Assembly: GCF_024756235.1 (NCBI RefSeq)
Contig: NZ_JANUGY010000004.1
Coordinates: 1-64,000 of the forward strand
DNA length: 64,000 nt
Reading direction: 5' to 3'
Source of the DNA: Massilia kyonggiensis
Lineage (GTDB): Bacteria > Pseudomonadota > Gammaproteobacteria > Burkholderiales > Burkholderiaceae_D
Made by a program: the position numbers and the translations under genes. Positions 36,101 through 45,525 of this stretch are shown in pieces; position 1 is the first letter of the stretch; each line of letters begins with the position of its first letter. A model generated the notes under the pieces. That model ran no database searches, was not told where the DNA came from, and saw nothing but the letters and a program-made list of their open reading frames with translations.

Positions 36101-36272
36101 GGCGATGATTCCGCTGTCGCGCTCCGTGTTCTGGGGGCCGATGGCCGTCGCGATCATGGGCGGATTATTGGTCGCCACGGCGCTGACCCTGCTGTTCCTG
36201 CCGGCGCTGTATGCGGCGTGGTTCCGCGTAAAGCGTCCCGTGCATACCCGGGAGACGGTCGTAAATCCTTGA
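33168..36272 (+). CDS. RND-family efflux pump, inner-membrane permease
   Basis: A 1034-residue proton-driven transporter of the AcrB/HAE superfamily with 12 membrane helices and two large periplasmic loops. The TM4 proton-relay pair is GLLVDDAIIAVE. The phrases LGQDEDPPFTFRVMVM and YWPGATSVQMAQQVADKLE are typical of the branch represented by cation- or drug-exporting HAE-like pumps. In TM10 the segment GMVVRNSVILVDQIE has Arg where AcrB has the relay Lys940, a known variation in this branch as far as I can judge. The substrate is unknown. Translation is coupled to the adaptor (ATGA). Confidence 0.92.
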   Translation: MRGFNLSRWALEHIPLTRYLIAALLIGGILSYGKLGQDEDPPFTFRVMVMTAYWPGATSVQMAQQVADKLEQKLQETPHIDKLRSFSKPGETTIIIELKESTPPADVQGIWYQVRKKIGDISGTLPAGVIGPFFNDEFGDTYGSIFALSGDGFTYAEMRDYADFVRQQLLAVPLVAKVEQFGVQQEKVNILFSQQKFAQLGIPFEQIVNQIATQNGIESAGVLVTPLENLQVRVTGGLKTVKQLEDLSLRAGNTTFRLGDFATVQRAYEDPPHDKMRFNGKEVIGLGVSMEKGGNIIEMGKGLEQTVERIRRQLPVGIELERVSNQPAAVTASVSEFMHSLIEAVVVVLVVSFVALGLHTKPKLRLDVRPGLVVALTIPLVLAITFLFMRVFDISLHKISLGALIIALGLLVDDAIIAVEMMVRKMEEGMSRFDAATFAYTSTAFPMLTGTLITAAGFLPIGLAKSAAGEYTFSMFSVNAIALLVSWVVAVTFTPYIGFILLRVKPHGDGDHDVFDTPMYQRFRRLVDRCVEWRKTTIVLSLAVFFLGVFGFKFIEKQFFPDSSRPELMVEMWAPEGTSFAVNEALAKKFEAFARAQPETDSVTSYIGTGSPRFYLPLDQIFPASNVSQFVVLPKDVHQRDALKRKIEDRFRTDFPEVRGRVKLLPNGPPVPYPVQFQVTGPDIGVVRKVADQVREIMIANPNTVGVNDNWNESVKVLRLELDQDKMRALGVTSQTVRRTIATLLSGTTVGQFRESNRLIDIAVRQPLDERSNMSVLASTNVPTPSGKAVPLAQLARIEFVWEPGVVWRLGREWAIMVQSDVVDGVQGPTVSDQVNAKLEALRAKLPAGYRIKLEGAAANSSQAEESISANVPLVLFIVFTLLMLQLHSFSRSVMVFLTGPLGIAGAAMGLLLFRAPFGFVANLGVIALFGMVVRNSVILVDQIEKDIAAGHPAWEAIVESAVRRCRPILLTAAAAALAMIPLSRSVFWGPMAVAIMGGLLVATALTLLFLPALYAAWFRVKRPVHTRETVVNP

Positions 36273-36370
36273 AATATCGGGCGATTTAATACGATTTAAA
36301 ATCTGCCCAATGGTGTCAGAAAATCCAGTAAAATATCGGGTTGAAGTTGTAGCCCCTAGACATTGGATTC

Positions 36371-36408
36371 AGGGCGGCCGGTTTCATTGTCGGGCGCCCT
36401 TTGTTTTT
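36371..36408 (+). terminator. Rho-independent terminator after the RND operon
   Basis: AGGGCGGCCG and CGGGCGCCCT form a 10-bp stem with one G:G mismatch, followed by TTTGTTTTT. It lies about 100 bases past the pump stop and just before tRNA-Leu. Confidence 0.65.
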
Positions 36409-36430
36409 GTGGCAAGATCAGCAATCCTGC

Positions 36431-36517
36431 GCGAGGATGGCGAAATTGGTAGACGCACCAGGTTTAGGTCCTGACGCCAGCAATGGTGTAGGGGTTCGAG
36501 TCCCCTTCCTCGCACCA
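36431..36517 (+). tRNA. tRNA-Leu (anticodon TAG)
   Basis: An 87-nt class II tRNA with the acceptor stem GCGAGGA/TCCTCGC and an encoded CCA. The D-loop is GGCGAAATTGGTAGACGC. The anticodon loop TTTAGGT places TAG at 36465-36467, and the T-arm is GGGGTTCGAGTCCCC. A long variable arm, expected for leucine, is present. It reads CUN-type codons (CUA/CUG). Confidence 0.95.
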
Positions 36518-36548
36518 CGAACAATTATTTTTTTGGACGATTTTTACA

Positions 36549-37889
36549 ATGGCAACTGCAGTCGAAAACCTGGGTAAACTCGAGCGTCGCTTGACTCTCT
36601 CTTTTCCGCTGAGCGACGTACGTACGGAAGTTGAAAAGCGCCTCAAGAAGCAGGCCAAGACCGCTCGTGCGCCGGGCTTCCGTCCGGGCAAGGTGCCGCT
36701 GAAGATGGTGGCGGCCCAGTACGGCTACCAGATCGAATCCGACGTGCTGAACGACAAAGTTGGCCAGGCATTCAACGACGCCGCCAACGAAGCCCAGCTG
36801 CGCGTTGCCGGCATGCCGAAAATCGAGCCGAAGCAGGACGCACCGGAAGGCATGCTGGCCTTCGACGCGACCTTCGAAGTCTATCCGGAAGTCACGCTGC
36901 CGGGTCTGGAGGGCATCGAGATCGAGACCGTCAAGACCGACGTGACCGACGCCGAGATCGACAAGACCATCGACATCCTGCGCAAGCAGCGCGTGCACTT
37001 CCACACCAAGGGCGAAGCCGGTGAGCATGGCGACGGCGGCGAGCCGGTCGCAGCGAACGGCGACCGCGTGACCGTCGACTTCGTCGGCGTCATCGACGGC
37101 GTCGAATTCCCGGGCGGCAAAGCGGAAGACTATGCATTCGTGCTGGGCGAAGGCCGCATGCTGCCGGAATTCGAAGCCGCGACCGTCGGCCTGAAAGTGG
37201 GCGAGAGCAAGACCTTCCCGCTGGCGTTCCCGGAAGACTACCATGGCAAGGACGTGGCCGGTAAAACCGCCGAGTTCACCATCACGCTGAAGAAGCTGGA
37301 ATGGGCGCACCTGCCGGAAGTCGACGCCGAGTTCGCCAAGTCGCTGGGCATCGAAGACGGCAGCATCGAGAAGATGCGCGAAGACATCAAGGTCAACCTG
37401 GAGCGTGAAGTCAACGCCCGCATCAAGGCCCGCAACAAGGAAGCCGTGATGGACGCCCTGGTCAAGCACACCGAAATGGACGTGCCGAAGGTCATGATCG
37501 AGCAGGATTCGCAGCGCCTGGCCGAGCAGACCCGCCAGGACATGGCCCAGCGCGGCATGGACGTCAAGAGCCTGCCGTTCCCTGCCGACCTGTTCGCCAC
37601 CAAGGCCGAGCGCCGCGTGCGCCTGGGCCTGATCCTGTCGCAACTGGTCTCGGAAAACAACCTGCAAGCTACGCAAGAGCAGGTGAAGGCCCAGATCGAA
37701 GACTTCTCACAGAGCTACGAAGATCCGAAGGAAGTCCTGAAATACTACTACAGCGACCGTCGCCGCCTGGGCGAAGTGGAAGCTCTTGTATTGGAAGAAA
37801 ACGTCGTTAACTATGTGCTCGGCAAGGCAAAGGTGACGACCAAGGACATCGCCTTTGACGAGCTGATGGGAAGCGCTGCTCAGGCGTAA
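36549..37889 (+). CDS. tig: Trigger factor
   Basis: A 446-residue ribosome-bound chaperone and prolyl isomerase. The ribosome-binding signature is near residues 40-50 ([13 protein letters not shown]). The FKBP-type domain spans about 155-245 ([13 protein letters not shown]...[14 protein letters not shown]...[13 protein letters not shown]), and the C-terminal helical domain follows. It opens the conserved tig-clpP-clpX-lon block of proteobacteria. It starts 32 bases after tRNA-Leu. Confidence 0.97.
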   Translation: MATAVENLGKLERRLTLSFPLSDVRTEVEKRLKKQAKTARAPGFRPGKVPLKMVAAQYGYQIESDVLNDKVGQAFNDAANEAQLRVAGMPKIEPKQDAPEGMLAFDATFEVYPEVTLPGLEGIEIETVKTDVTDAEIDKTIDILRKQRVHFHTKGEAGEHGDGGEPVAANGDRVTVDFVGVIDGVEFPGGKAEDYAFVLGEGRMLPEFEAATVGLKVGESKTFPLAFPEDYHGKDVAGKTAEFTITLKKLEWAHLPEVDAEFAKSLGIEDGSIEKMREDIKVNLEREVNARIKARNKEAVMDALVKHTEMDVPKVMIEQDSQRLAEQTRQDMAQRGMDVKSLPFPADLFATKAERRVRLGLILSQLVSENNLQATQEQVKAQIEDFSQSYEDPKEVLKYYYSDRRRLGEVEALVLEENVVNYVLGKAKVTTKDIAFDELMGSAAQA

Positions 37890-37898
37890 CTCCTTGAT

Positions 37899-37944
37899 GA
37901 AGCCGTACGACATTCTCACGAGAAATCTGCGATAGTGCGGCTTC
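37899..37944. repeat. Hairpin between tig and clpP
   Basis: GAAGCCGTAC (37899-37908) pairs with GTGCGGCTTC (37935-37944) with one mismatch around a 26-base loop. There is no T-tract. It may mark RNA processing or partial attenuation between the two genes. Confidence 0.45.
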
Positions 37945-37971
37945 GTAACTCTTCGAAAGGAATTGACAGGT

Positions 37972-38589
37972 ATGAATCGTAATCCGGCATTGGATACCCA
38001 AGCCCTCGGCCTCGTGCCGATGGTGATCGAGCAGAGCGGCCGCGGCGAGCGCGCCTACGACATCTACTCGCGCCTGCTGAAGGAGCGCGTCATTTTCCTG
38101 GTCGGTCCTGTCAACGACCAGATGGCCAACCTCATCGTGGCCCAGCTGCTGTTCCTGGAGAGCGAGAATCCGGACAAGGACATCTCGCTGTACATCAACT
38201 CGCCGGGTGGTTCCGTGTCGGCCGGCCTCGCCATCTTCGACACGATGAACTTCATCAAGCCCGACGTGTCGACGCTGTGCACCGGTCTGGCCGCCTCGAT
38301 GGGCGCGTTCCTGCTGGCTGCCGGCGCCAAGGGCAAGCGCTTCTCGCTGCCGAACTCCCGTGTCATGATCCACCAGCCGTCCGGTGGCTCGCAGGGCATG
38401 GCGTCGGACATCGAGATCCAGGCCAAGGAAATCCTGTACCTGCGCGAACGCCTGGCCCGCATCATGGCGGACAACACCGGCCAGACGATCGAACAGATCC
38501 ACAAGGATACCGATCGCGACCGTTTCATGTCGAGCGAAGAGGCCGTGGAATATGGCCTCATCGACAAGGTTCTGACGAACCGCGGCTGA
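37972..38589 (+). CDS. clpP: ATP-dependent Clp protease proteolytic subunit
   Basis: A 205-residue serine peptidase that assembles into a double heptamer with ClpX or ClpA. The triad is Ser109 (GLAASMGA), His134 (MIHQPSGG) and Asp183 (DRDRFMS). A short N-terminal propeptide before [11 protein letters not shown] is expected to be self-removed. The ATG at 37972 was preferred; an in-frame TTG three codons earlier is too close to the AAGG site. clpX follows after a hairpin and its own promoter. Confidence 0.96.
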   Translation: MNRNPALDTQALGLVPMVIEQSGRGERAYDIYSRLLKERVIFLVGPVNDQMANLIVAQLLFLESENPDKDISLYINSPGGSVSAGLAIFDTMNFIKPDVSTLCTGLAASMGAFLLAAGAKGKRFSLPNSRVMIHQPSGGSQGMASDIEIQAKEILYLRERLARIMADNTGQTIEQIHKDTDRDRFMSSEEAVEYGLIDKVLTNRG

Positions 38590-38646
38590 GGATAATCCGC
38601 GCGGTTTTCGTGATCGCGCGGAGTACTCGACAACTGTTGCTCAAAT

Positions 38647-38682
38647 ACGCCCGGACGCGACAGCGCTTCGGGCGTTTTGTTT
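38647..38682 (+). terminator. Terminator-like hairpin between clpP and clpX
   Basis: ACGCCCG (38647-38653) and CGGGCGT (38669-38675) form a stem followed by TTTTGTTTTC. With the promoter just downstream it would separate clpP from clpX transcription at least in part. Confidence 0.6.
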
Positions 38683-38712
38683 TCAAATCGGGTAGCATGG
38701 TGTCGTGCGCAC

Positions 38713-38741
38713 TTGTTGCGCCCTCGTATTAGCGTTATATT
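38713..38741 (+). promoter_or_regulatory. Candidate clpX promoter
   Basis: TTGTTG (38713-38718) and TATATT (38736-38741) are separated by 17 bases, ending 27 bases before the clpX start. Confidence 0.5.
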
Positions 38742-38768
38742 CATAGCAATTCAACTGAAACCTGCCCC

Positions 38769-40037
38769 ATGTCAGACAAAAAATCCTCTAGCGGCGAAAA
38801 ACTCCTGTACTGCTCGTTCTGCGGCAAGAGCCAGCACGAGGTCAAGAAGCTCATCGCAGGACCTTCGGTCTTCATCTGCGACGAGTGCATCGACCTGTGC
38901 AATGACATCATCCGCGACGAGACCTCGAACGTCGAATCGGTGGCGGGCGCCAAGTCCGACCTGCCGACTCCGCACGAGATCGCCGAACTGCTCGATCAAT
39001 ATGTCATCGGCCAGCAGACGGCGAAGCGCATCCTGTCGGTGGCGGTCTACAACCATTACAAGCGCCTGAAGCACCTGGGCAAGAAGGACGACGTCGAGCT
39101 GGCCAAGAGCAACATCCTGCTGGTCGGCCCCACCGGTTCCGGTAAAACCCTGCTGGCCCAGACCCTTGCGCGCATGCTGAACGTCCCGTTCGTGATCGCC
39201 GACGCGACCACGCTGACGGAAGCCGGCTATGTCGGCGAGGACGTCGAGAACATCATCCAGAAGCTGCTGCAGAGCTGCAACTACGAAGTCGAGAAGGCCC
39301 AGCGCGGCATCGTCTACATCGACGAGATCGACAAGATTTCGCGCAAGTCCGACAACCCGTCCATCACCCGTGACGTGTCGGGCGAGGGCGTGCAGCAGGC
39401 GCTGCTGAAGCTGATCGAAGGCACGATGGCGTCGGTGCCCCCGCAGGGCGGCCGCAAGCATCCGAACCAGGATTTCGTGCAGATCGACACGACGAACATC
39501 ATGTTCATCTGTGGCGGCGCATTCGACGGCCTGGACAAGATCATCCAGAACCGTTCGGAAAAGAGCGGCATCGGCTTCGGGGCCAGCGTCAAGAGCCAGT
39601 CGCAGCGCTCCGTCAGCGATATCCTGATGGAAGCGGAACCGGAAGACCTGATCAAGTTCGGCCTGATTCCTGAACTTGTCGGCCGTCTGCCGGTCGTAGC
39701 TACCCTGAGCGAGCTCACGGAAGAGGCTTTGATCCAGATCCTGGTCGAGCCGAAAAACGCCCTCATCAAGCAGTATTCGAAACTGCTGGATATGGAAGGC
39801 GCCGAACTGGAAATCCGCCCGGCGGCCCTGCACGCGATTGCCAAGAAGGCATTGGCGCGCAAGACCGGCGCACGTGGCCTCCGTTCGATCCTGGAACACG
39901 CTCTGCTCGACGTGATGTATGAACTGCCGAGCCAGCAAAATGTCGTGAAAGTCGTGATCGATGAAAATACGATCACGAATGGCGCGAAACCTTTGCTGAT
40001 TTACAGCGAATCGCCGAAGGCTGCAGGCGAGAACTGA
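38769..40037 (+). CDS. clpX: ATP-dependent Clp protease ATP-binding subunit
   Basis: A 422-residue hexameric unfoldase that feeds substrates to ClpP. The N-terminal zinc finger has CSFCGKSQ (Cys pair near 15-18) and [10 protein letters not shown]. Walker A is [13 protein letters not shown], Walker B is [11 protein letters not shown], and the pore loop GYVGEDVE and the ClpP-binding IGFGASV segment are present. Length is normal. A terminator follows before lon. Confidence 0.97.
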   Translation: MSDKKSSSGEKLLYCSFCGKSQHEVKKLIAGPSVFICDECIDLCNDIIRDETSNVESVAGAKSDLPTPHEIAELLDQYVIGQQTAKRILSVAVYNHYKRLKHLGKKDDVELAKSNILLVGPTGSGKTLLAQTLARMLNVPFVIADATTLTEAGYVGEDVENIIQKLLQSCNYEVEKAQRGIVYIDEIDKISRKSDNPSITRDVSGEGVQQALLKLIEGTMASVPPQGGRKHPNQDFVQIDTTNIMFICGGAFDGLDKIIQNRSEKSGIGFGASVKSQSQRSVSDILMEAEPEDLIKFGLIPELVGRLPVVATLSELTEEALIQILVEPKNALIKQYSKLLDMEGAELEIRPAALHAIAKKALARKTGARGLRSILEHALLDVMYELPSQQNVVKVVIDENTITNGAKPLLIYSESPKAAGEN

Positions 40038-40135
40038 CAATAAGCTGAAAAATTTCCGGGCGCAAACACAACAAAGGTATTGAATCGCTGAGTTGAGACG
40101 GTACAATCAATCTCAACAAAAGACGGCTTCAATCG

Positions 40136-40174
40136 AAAAGCCACTCGCGGCCGATGCTGTGAAGTGGCTTTTTT
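40136..40174 (+). terminator. Rho-independent terminator after clpX
   Basis: AAAAGCCACT and AGTGGCTTTTTT flank a 17-base loop. It stands about 100 bases past the clpX stop. Confidence 0.7.
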
Positions 40175-40235
40175 ATTTGAATTCAAGACTTTTGTAGAAA
40201 CGGCTATTATTCGTATCAAGTTAAAATTTTTTTAC

Positions 40236-40265
40236 TTGTAGAAAATATTTCCGGGCCGGTATTGT
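40236..40265 (+). promoter_or_regulatory. Possible lon promoter
   Basis: TTGTAG (40236-40241) and TATTGT (40260-40265) have an 18-base spacer, 51 bases before the lon start. No convincing sigma-32 (heat-shock) box was found, although lon is heat-inducible in many bacteria. Confidence 0.3.
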
Positions 40266-40316
40266 GTTTCGAAGGTGTGCTCCCACATCGTCTACACGCT
40301 TTCTATAAGGTATGCC

Positions 40317-42728
40317 ATGACAACTTCCAAATTGACCGAGCAAATGACGCTGCCCTTGCTGCCCCTGCGCGACGTGGTGGTGTTCCCGCATATGGTGATA
40401 CCGCTGTTCGTTGGCCGCCCGAAATCCATCAAGGCGCTCGAGGCCGCCATGGAACAGGGTAAGAGCATCATGCTCGCAGCCCAAAAGGCCGCTGCCAAGG
40501 ACGAACCCTCCGCCGCAGACATCTACGAGATCGGCTGCGTGGCCAATATTCTGCAAATGCTGAAGCTGCCGGACGGCACCGTGAAGGTGCTGGTCGAAGG
40601 CGCGCAGCGTGCCCGTATCAATCACATCAACGACGCGCCCAGCCATTTCATCGCTGATTTGACCCCGATCAATTCGGAAATCGGCGACGATTCCGAAGTC
40701 GAGGCAATGCGCCGCGCGATCGTCCAGCAGTTCGACCAGTACGTCAAACTGAACAAGAAGATTCCGCCCGAGATCCTGGCATCGCTGGCCGGTATCGACG
40801 ACGCCGGCCGCCTGGCCGATACCGTCGCCGCCCACCTGCCGCTGAAACTCGAGCAGAAACAGGTCATCCTGGAAATCTTCAACGTCGCCAAGCGCCTGGA
40901 GCACCTGCTCGGCCAGCTGGAAGGCGAGCTCGACATCCTGCAGGTCGAAAAGCGCATCCGCGGCCGCGTCAAGCGCCAGATGGAGAAATCGCAGCGCGAG
41001 TACTACCTGAACGAACAGGTCAAGGCCATCCAGAAGGAACTGGGCGAAGGCGAAGAGGGCGCCGACATCGAGGAACTCGAAAAGAAAGTCATCGCCGCCA
41101 AGATGCCGAAGGAAGCCCTGGAAAAAGCCCAGGCCGAGATCAAGAAGCTCAAGCTGATGTCGCCGATGTCGGCCGAAGCCACCGTCGTGCGCAATTACAT
41201 CGACACGCTCGTGTCGCTGCCGTGGAAAAAGAAATCCAAGGTCACCATCGACCTGGAGAAGGCCCAGGAAGTCCTGGAAGCCGACCACTACGGCCTCGAC
41301 AAGATCAAGGAACGCATCCTCGAATACCTCGCGGTGCAACAACGCGTCGACAAGCTGAAGGCCCCGATCCTGTGCTTCGTCGGTCCTCCGGGCGTGGGTA
41401 AGACGTCGCTGGGCGAGTCGATCGCCCGCGCGACGAACCGCAAGTACGTTCGCATGGCGCTGGGCGGTGTGCGCGACGAGGCCGAGATCCGCGGTCACCG
41501 CCGTACCTACATCGGCTCGATGCCGGGCAAGGTGCTGCAGTCGCTGGCGAAGGTCGGCGTGCGCAACCCGCTGTTCCTGCTGGACGAGATCGACAAGATG
41601 GGCGCGGACTTCCGCGGCGACCCGTCATCGGCCCTGCTCGAGGTGCTGGATCCGGCGCAGAATCACACTTTCTCGGACCACTACGTCGAGGTGGATTTCG
41701 ACCTGTCGGACGTGATGTTCGTGGCGACGTCGAACTCGTTCAATATCCCGCCGGCCCTGCTGGACCGCATGGAAGTGATCCGCCTGTCGGGTTACACCGA
41801 GGATGAAAAGACGAGCATCGCGCAGCGCTACCTGCTGCCGAAGCAGATCAAGGCAAACGGCCTGAAGGATGAAGAGATCAAGGTCGACGAAGCGGCGATC
41901 CGCGACATCATCCGCTACTACACCCGCGAAGCCGGTGTGCGTTCGCTCGAGCGCGAAATCTCGAAGATCTGCCGCAAGGTCGTCAAGATGCTGCTGCTCA
42001 AGAAGGACAACAAGCGCGTGATCGTGTCGTCGAAGAACCTGGATAAATTCCTGGGCGTCCGCCGCTACGACTTCGGCGTGGCCGAGAAGGAAAACCAGAT
42101 CGGCCAGGTCGTGGGTCTCGCATGGACGGAAGTCGGCGGCGACCTGCTGACGATCGAAGCCGTGCAGGTGCCGGGTAAAGGTGCCGTGATCCGCACCGGT
42201 ACGCTGGGCGACGTGATGAAGGAATCGATCGAAGCTGCCCGCACCGTCGTGCGCAGCCGTGCACAGCGCCTGGGCATCAAGGGCGAGGTGTTCGAGAAGA
42301 CCGACATCCACATCCACGTGCCGGAAGGCGCGACGCCGAAGGACGGTCCGTCCGCCGGTATCGCGATGACGACGGCGCTGGTGTCGGTGTTCACGGGTAT
42401 CCCAGTCCGCGCCGACGTGGCGATGACGGGCGAGATCACGCTCCGCGGCGAAGTCCTGCCGATCGGCGGCCTGAAGGAAAAACTGCTGGCGGCCCAGCGC
42501 GGCGGGATCAAGACCGTGCTGATCCCCGAGCAGAACGTGAAGGATCTGGCGGACATTCCTGACAACGTCAAGAACAAGCTCGAGATCGTGCCGGTGCGCT
42601 GGATCGAGAAGGTGCTGGAAGTGGCACTGGAACGCCAGCCTGAACCGATTGTCGACGTGCCTGCAGTGGCGTCGTCGTCGGTGGCCACGGCGACGACCGA
42701 CGGCCAGGGCGGCGTCGTCAAGCACTAA
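40317..42728 (+). CDS. lon: ATP-dependent protease Lon
   Basis: An 803-residue AAA+ serine protease. The N-terminal LON substrate-binding domain begins [23 protein letters not shown]. Walker A is [13 protein letters not shown], Walker B is [11 protein letters not shown], and the Ser-Lys dyad is in [10 protein letters not shown] and [11 protein letters not shown]. The start has AAGG 6 bases upstream and agrees with relatives; an in-frame ATG 14 codons earlier was rejected. The C-terminal tail ([11 protein letters not shown]...) is a low-complexity extension of about 25 residues. Confidence 0.97.
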   Translation: MTTSKLTEQMTLPLLPLRDVVVFPHMVIPLFVGRPKSIKALEAAMEQGKSIMLAAQKAAAKDEPSAADIYEIGCVANILQMLKLPDGTVKVLVEGAQRARINHINDAPSHFIADLTPINSEIGDDSEVEAMRRAIVQQFDQYVKLNKKIPPEILASLAGIDDAGRLADTVAAHLPLKLEQKQVILEIFNVAKRLEHLLGQLEGELDILQVEKRIRGRVKRQMEKSQREYYLNEQVKAIQKELGEGEEGADIEELEKKVIAAKMPKEALEKAQAEIKKLKLMSPMSAEATVVRNYIDTLVSLPWKKKSKVTIDLEKAQEVLEADHYGLDKIKERILEYLAVQQRVDKLKAPILCFVGPPGVGKTSLGESIARATNRKYVRMALGGVRDEAEIRGHRRTYIGSMPGKVLQSLAKVGVRNPLFLLDEIDKMGADFRGDPSSALLEVLDPAQNHTFSDHYVEVDFDLSDVMFVATSNSFNIPPALLDRMEVIRLSGYTEDEKTSIAQRYLLPKQIKANGLKDEEIKVDEAAIRDIIRYYTREAGVRSLEREISKICRKVVKMLLLKKDNKRVIVSSKNLDKFLGVRRYDFGVAEKENQIGQVVGLAWTEVGGDLLTIEAVQVPGKGAVIRTGTLGDVMKESIEAARTVVRSRAQRLGIKGEVFEKTDIHIHVPEGATPKDGPSAGIAMTTALVSVFTGIPVRADVAMTGEITLRGEVLPIGGLKEKLLAAQRGGIKTVLIPEQNVKDLADIPDNVKNKLEIVPVRWIEKVLEVALERQPEPIVDVPAVASSSVATATTDGQGGVVKH

Positions 42729-42750
42729 GCCTTCTTGCTGCGCGTAAAAA

Positions 42751-42774
42751 CGGCACCTTCGGGTGCCGTTTTTT
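42751..42774 (+). terminator. Rho-independent terminator after lon
   Basis: CGGCACC, tetraloop TTCG, GGTGCCG, then TTTTTT; 22 bases past the stop. Confidence 0.9.
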
Positions 42775-42800
42775 ATTGCTATCTGTTGCTCGTGCGTTAC

Positions 42801-42830
42801 TTGACACAACGCATTGTCGGCTTGTTTAAT
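42801..42830 (+). promoter_or_regulatory. Strong promoter of hupB
   Basis: A perfect -35 box TTGACA (42801-42806) and TTTAAT (42825-42830) with an 18-base spacer lie 80 bases before the HU start, just beyond the lon terminator. Confidence 0.7.
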
Positions 42831-42910
42831 ACGCCCTTGCGGTTTTTGCCGACGGTCAATCCGACCCCTGTCGTGCATGCCGTGTCCAGAACGTACAACG
42901 AGGGAAGAAA

Positions 42911-43183
42911 GTGAACAAAACTGAACTGATCGAAGAAATCGCGAAGTCCGCGGACCTGACCAAAGCTTCTGCGGCGCGCGCCCTCGATGCCATGATCGAC
43001 GCTGTGACGAACACGCTGAAGAATAACGACAGCGTCACGCTGGTCGGCTTCGGCACGTTCACCGTCGGCGAGCGCGCCGCGCGCACCGGCCGCGATCCGC
43101 GCACGAAGGAAGCCATCAAGATCAAGGCGGCCAAGGTCCCGAAATTTAAGGCTGGTAAAGCACTGAAAGATGCAGTAAACTAA
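42911..43183 (+). CDS. hupB: DNA-binding protein HU-beta
   Basis: A 90-residue histone-like nucleoid protein that bends DNA as a dimer. It opens [19 protein letters not shown]. The family signature [20 protein letters not shown] is the DNA-gripping arm, and [16 protein letters not shown] is the end. The start codon is GTG with AGGGAAG upstream. It has its own promoter and sits between lon and two tRNA-Asp genes, a position common in the order. Confidence 0.97.
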   Translation: MNKTELIEEIAKSADLTKASAARALDAMIDAVTNTLKNNDSVTLVGFGTFTVGERAARTGRDPRTKEAIKIKAAKVPKFKAGKALKDAVN

Positions 43184-43255
43184 TGCCTCCGCTGCGCTGA
43201 CACGCAGCAGGACGCTGCTGGATTCCAGTCAGTCGAGTAGTGCCCAGTATTTCGT

Positions 43256-43332
43256 GGAGCGGTAGTTCAGTTGGTTAGAATACCGGCCTGTCACGCCGGG
43301 GGTCGCGGGTTCGAGCCCCGTCCGCTCCGCCA
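43256..43332 (+). tRNA. tRNA-Asp (anticodon GTC), copy 1
   Basis: A 77-nt cloverleaf with the acceptor stem GGAGCGG/CCGCTCC, discriminator G and encoded CCA. Anticodon GTC is at 43290-43292, and the T-arm is CGGGTTCGAGCCCCG. Confidence 0.97.
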
Positions 43333-43348
43333 CGAGATGCCAAAATTT

Positions 43349-43425
43349 GGAGCGGTAGTTCAGTTGGTTAGAATACCGGCCTGTCACGCCGGGGGTCGCG
43401 GGTTCGAGCCCCGTCCGCTCCGCCA
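43349..43425 (+). tRNA. tRNA-Asp (anticodon GTC), copy 2
   Basis: Identical over all 77 nt to copy 1, with only 16 bases between them. Both are probably processed from one precursor that ends at the terminator at 43441. Confidence 0.97.
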
Positions 43426-43440
43426 AGTTGACGAAAAAGA

Positions 43441-43467
43441 GGCGAACCGTGGTTCGCCTTTTTTTTT
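43441..43467 (+). terminator. Rho-independent terminator of the tRNA-Asp pair
   Basis: GGCGAACC, GT, GGTTCGCC and nine T residues. Confidence 0.9.
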
Positions 43468-43508
43468 AAAGTTTTCGATAACGCATTTTCAACCTTGATT
43501 GGCTGACC

Positions 43509-45422
43509 ATGTTTGAATTTATCCGTACTCACCAGCGCCTGATGCAGTTCCTGCTGTTGCTGCTGATCCTGCCGTCGTTCGTCCTGGTGGGTGTAAGCAG
43601 CTACAACGAACGCGGCAGCAACGATGGTGTGGCGACCGTGGACGGGAAGAAGATCACCCAGCAGGAGTGGGAAGCCGCCCAGCGCCGCCAGCTGGACCAG
43701 GCCCGCCAGATGATGGGCGAGCAGTTCGACCAAAAACTGTTCGACACGCCGGAAGCGAAACAGGCCGTGCTCGACCGCCTCGTCGCCGACCGCGCCATCA
43801 ACGCCGAGATCATCCGCAACCACCTGACGGTGAGCGACGCCGCGCTGCAGAAGGCCATCCTCGAGATCCAGGCCTTCCGCAAGGAAGACGGCACGTTCGA
43901 CATGGACCGCTACAAGGCCGCGCTGGCCGCGCAGGGCATGACGCCGGAGATGTTCGACCAGCGCATGCGCCACGACCTGGCCGTGCAGCAGCTCGTCGGC
44001 TCCGTGCAGCAGACGGCGTTCGCACCGCGCACCGTCGCCAACCGCCTGTCGGACATCAACGACGAAGAGCGCGAAGTGCAGGAACAACTGTTCCCGGCCG
44101 CGAACTACGTTTCGCAGGTCAAGGTTACGGATGACATGATCAAGGCGTATTACGACAAGAATGCGACCCTGTTCCAGGTGCCGGAATCGGTCAAGGCCGA
44201 ATACGTCGTGTTCGACGCCTCCGCCGTCGAGAAGCAGGTCAACGTGTCCGACGCCGAGATCGCCGACGCGTACAACAAGAACAAGGCGCGCTTCACCACG
44301 CCGGAACAGCGCACCGCCAGCCACATCCTGATCAACGTGAAAAAGGGTGCCTCGGCCGCCGAGGACGCTGCCGCGAAAGCCAAGGCGCAGGCTGCCCTGG
44401 ATGAAGTGCGCAAGAACCCGAACGACTTCGCGAAGATCGCCAAGGCGCAATCGCAGGACCCGGGCTCGGCCGAGCTGGGCGGCGACCTGGGCGTCGTGCA
44501 GAAGGGCGTGTTCGTCAAGCCCGTCGAGGACGCGATCTACGGCCTGAAGGAAGGCGAAGTCAGCGGCCTCGTCCGTTCGGAATTCGGCTACCACATCATC
44601 AAGATCACGAAGATCGTGCCGGAAAGCCAGAAGTCGCTGGACGAAGCGAAGCCCGAGATCCTGGCCGACCTCAAGAAAGCGAAGATGTCGGCGAAATACA
44701 CGGAACTGGCCGAAACCTTCCGCAACACCGTGTACGAGCAGTCGGACAGCCTGAAGCCGGTCGCGGACAAGCTGGGCTTGACCATCCAGACGGCCGAAGG
44801 CCTGACCCGTGCGCCGAACCCGGCACTGGGCCCGTCGCCGGCCAACAATCCGAAATTCCTGGAAGCGATCTTCGGCAGCGATGCGGTGAAAAACAAGCGC
44901 AACACGGACGCCGTCGAAGTGGCGCCGGGTACGCTGGTCGCGGGCCGTGTCGTGGAATTCAAGCCGGCGACCAAGCGTCCGCTGGCCGACGTCGAAGCCG
45001 CCATCCGCCAGCGCGTGACGCAGGAAGAAGCGGCCAAGCTGGCACGCCAGGCCGGCGAAGCGAAACTGGCCGCTGCCAAGGCATCGGGCGACGCCGCCGG
45101 TTTCGGCGAGTCGAAAATCGTGTCGCGCACGAAGCAGCCGACGATCAACGAAACGGCCGCGCTCGCCGTGCTGAAGGCGGATGCGAGCAAGCTGCCGGCC
45201 TATGTCGGCGTCGATATCCCGGGCGTCGGCTATGGCGTGTACCGCATCGCCAAGGTGAGCCAGCCGGCCCAGCCGGACGTGGCACGCCGCAAGCAGGAGG
45301 CGGAACAGATCGGCCGCGCCGTGGGCAATGCCGAGACCTATGGTTTCGTCGAAGCGCTGAAGCACAAGGCGAAGGCGAAGATCAACGTCAAGCCTGCCGA
45401 CCTCGGCGTCAAGTCCGAATAA
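43509..45422 (+). CDS. ppiD: Periplasmic folding chaperone PpiD (SurA/parvulin family)
   Basis: A 637-residue protein anchored by one N-terminal helix (MQFLLLLLILPSFVLVGVSSY), with the bulk in the periplasm. A SurA_N-like domain occupies about 35-240. A parvulin-type rotamase domain follows near 265-360 (ASHILINVKKGAS ... SAELGGDLGVVQKGVFVKPVEDAIYGLKEGEVSGLVRSEFGYHIIKI), and a C-terminal domain is of PpiD type. It assists newly exported proteins near the Sec translocon. Its place behind hupB is conserved in many proteobacteria. Confidence 0.94.
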   Translation: MFEFIRTHQRLMQFLLLLLILPSFVLVGVSSYNERGSNDGVATVDGKKITQQEWEAAQRRQLDQARQMMGEQFDQKLFDTPEAKQAVLDRLVADRAINAEIIRNHLTVSDAALQKAILEIQAFRKEDGTFDMDRYKAALAAQGMTPEMFDQRMRHDLAVQQLVGSVQQTAFAPRTVANRLSDINDEEREVQEQLFPAANYVSQVKVTDDMIKAYYDKNATLFQVPESVKAEYVVFDASAVEKQVNVSDAEIADAYNKNKARFTTPEQRTASHILINVKKGASAAEDAAAKAKAQAALDEVRKNPNDFAKIAKAQSQDPGSAELGGDLGVVQKGVFVKPVEDAIYGLKEGEVSGLVRSEFGYHIIKITKIVPESQKSLDEAKPEILADLKKAKMSAKYTELAETFRNTVYEQSDSLKPVADKLGLTIQTAEGLTRAPNPALGPSPANNPKFLEAIFGSDAVKNKRNTDAVEVAPGTLVAGRVVEFKPATKRPLADVEAAIRQRVTQEEAAKLARQAGEAKLAAAKASGDAAGFGESKIVSRTKQPTINETAALAVLKADASKLPAYVGVDIPGVGYGVYRIAKVSQPAQPDVARRKQEAEQIGRAVGNAETYGFVEALKHKAKAKINVKPADLGVKSE

Positions 45423-45440
45423 ATCCGGACGCGTCACATG

Positions 45441-45473
45441 AAAGCCCGGCCGCGCGAGCGGACCGGGCTTTTT
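45441..45473 (+). terminator. Rho-independent terminator after ppiD
   Basis: AAAGCCCGG and CCGGGCTTTTT around a GC-rich loop. Confidence 0.85.
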
Positions 45474-45525
45474 CTTTGCCGTACGATTACAATCGTGTTT
45501 CGATCGACAACACAAGAGCACATCC

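Noticed and set aside
40200-40316. Heat-shock (sigma-32) promoter before lon
   Set aside because: The region has CTTGTAG but no CCCCAT-like box at the right distance; only a weak sigma-70-like pair could be drawn.
43205-43220. Hairpin CAGCAG/CTGCTG after hupB as a terminator
   Set aside because: The stem is short and not followed by T residues, so it may not stop transcription into the tRNA-Asp genes.
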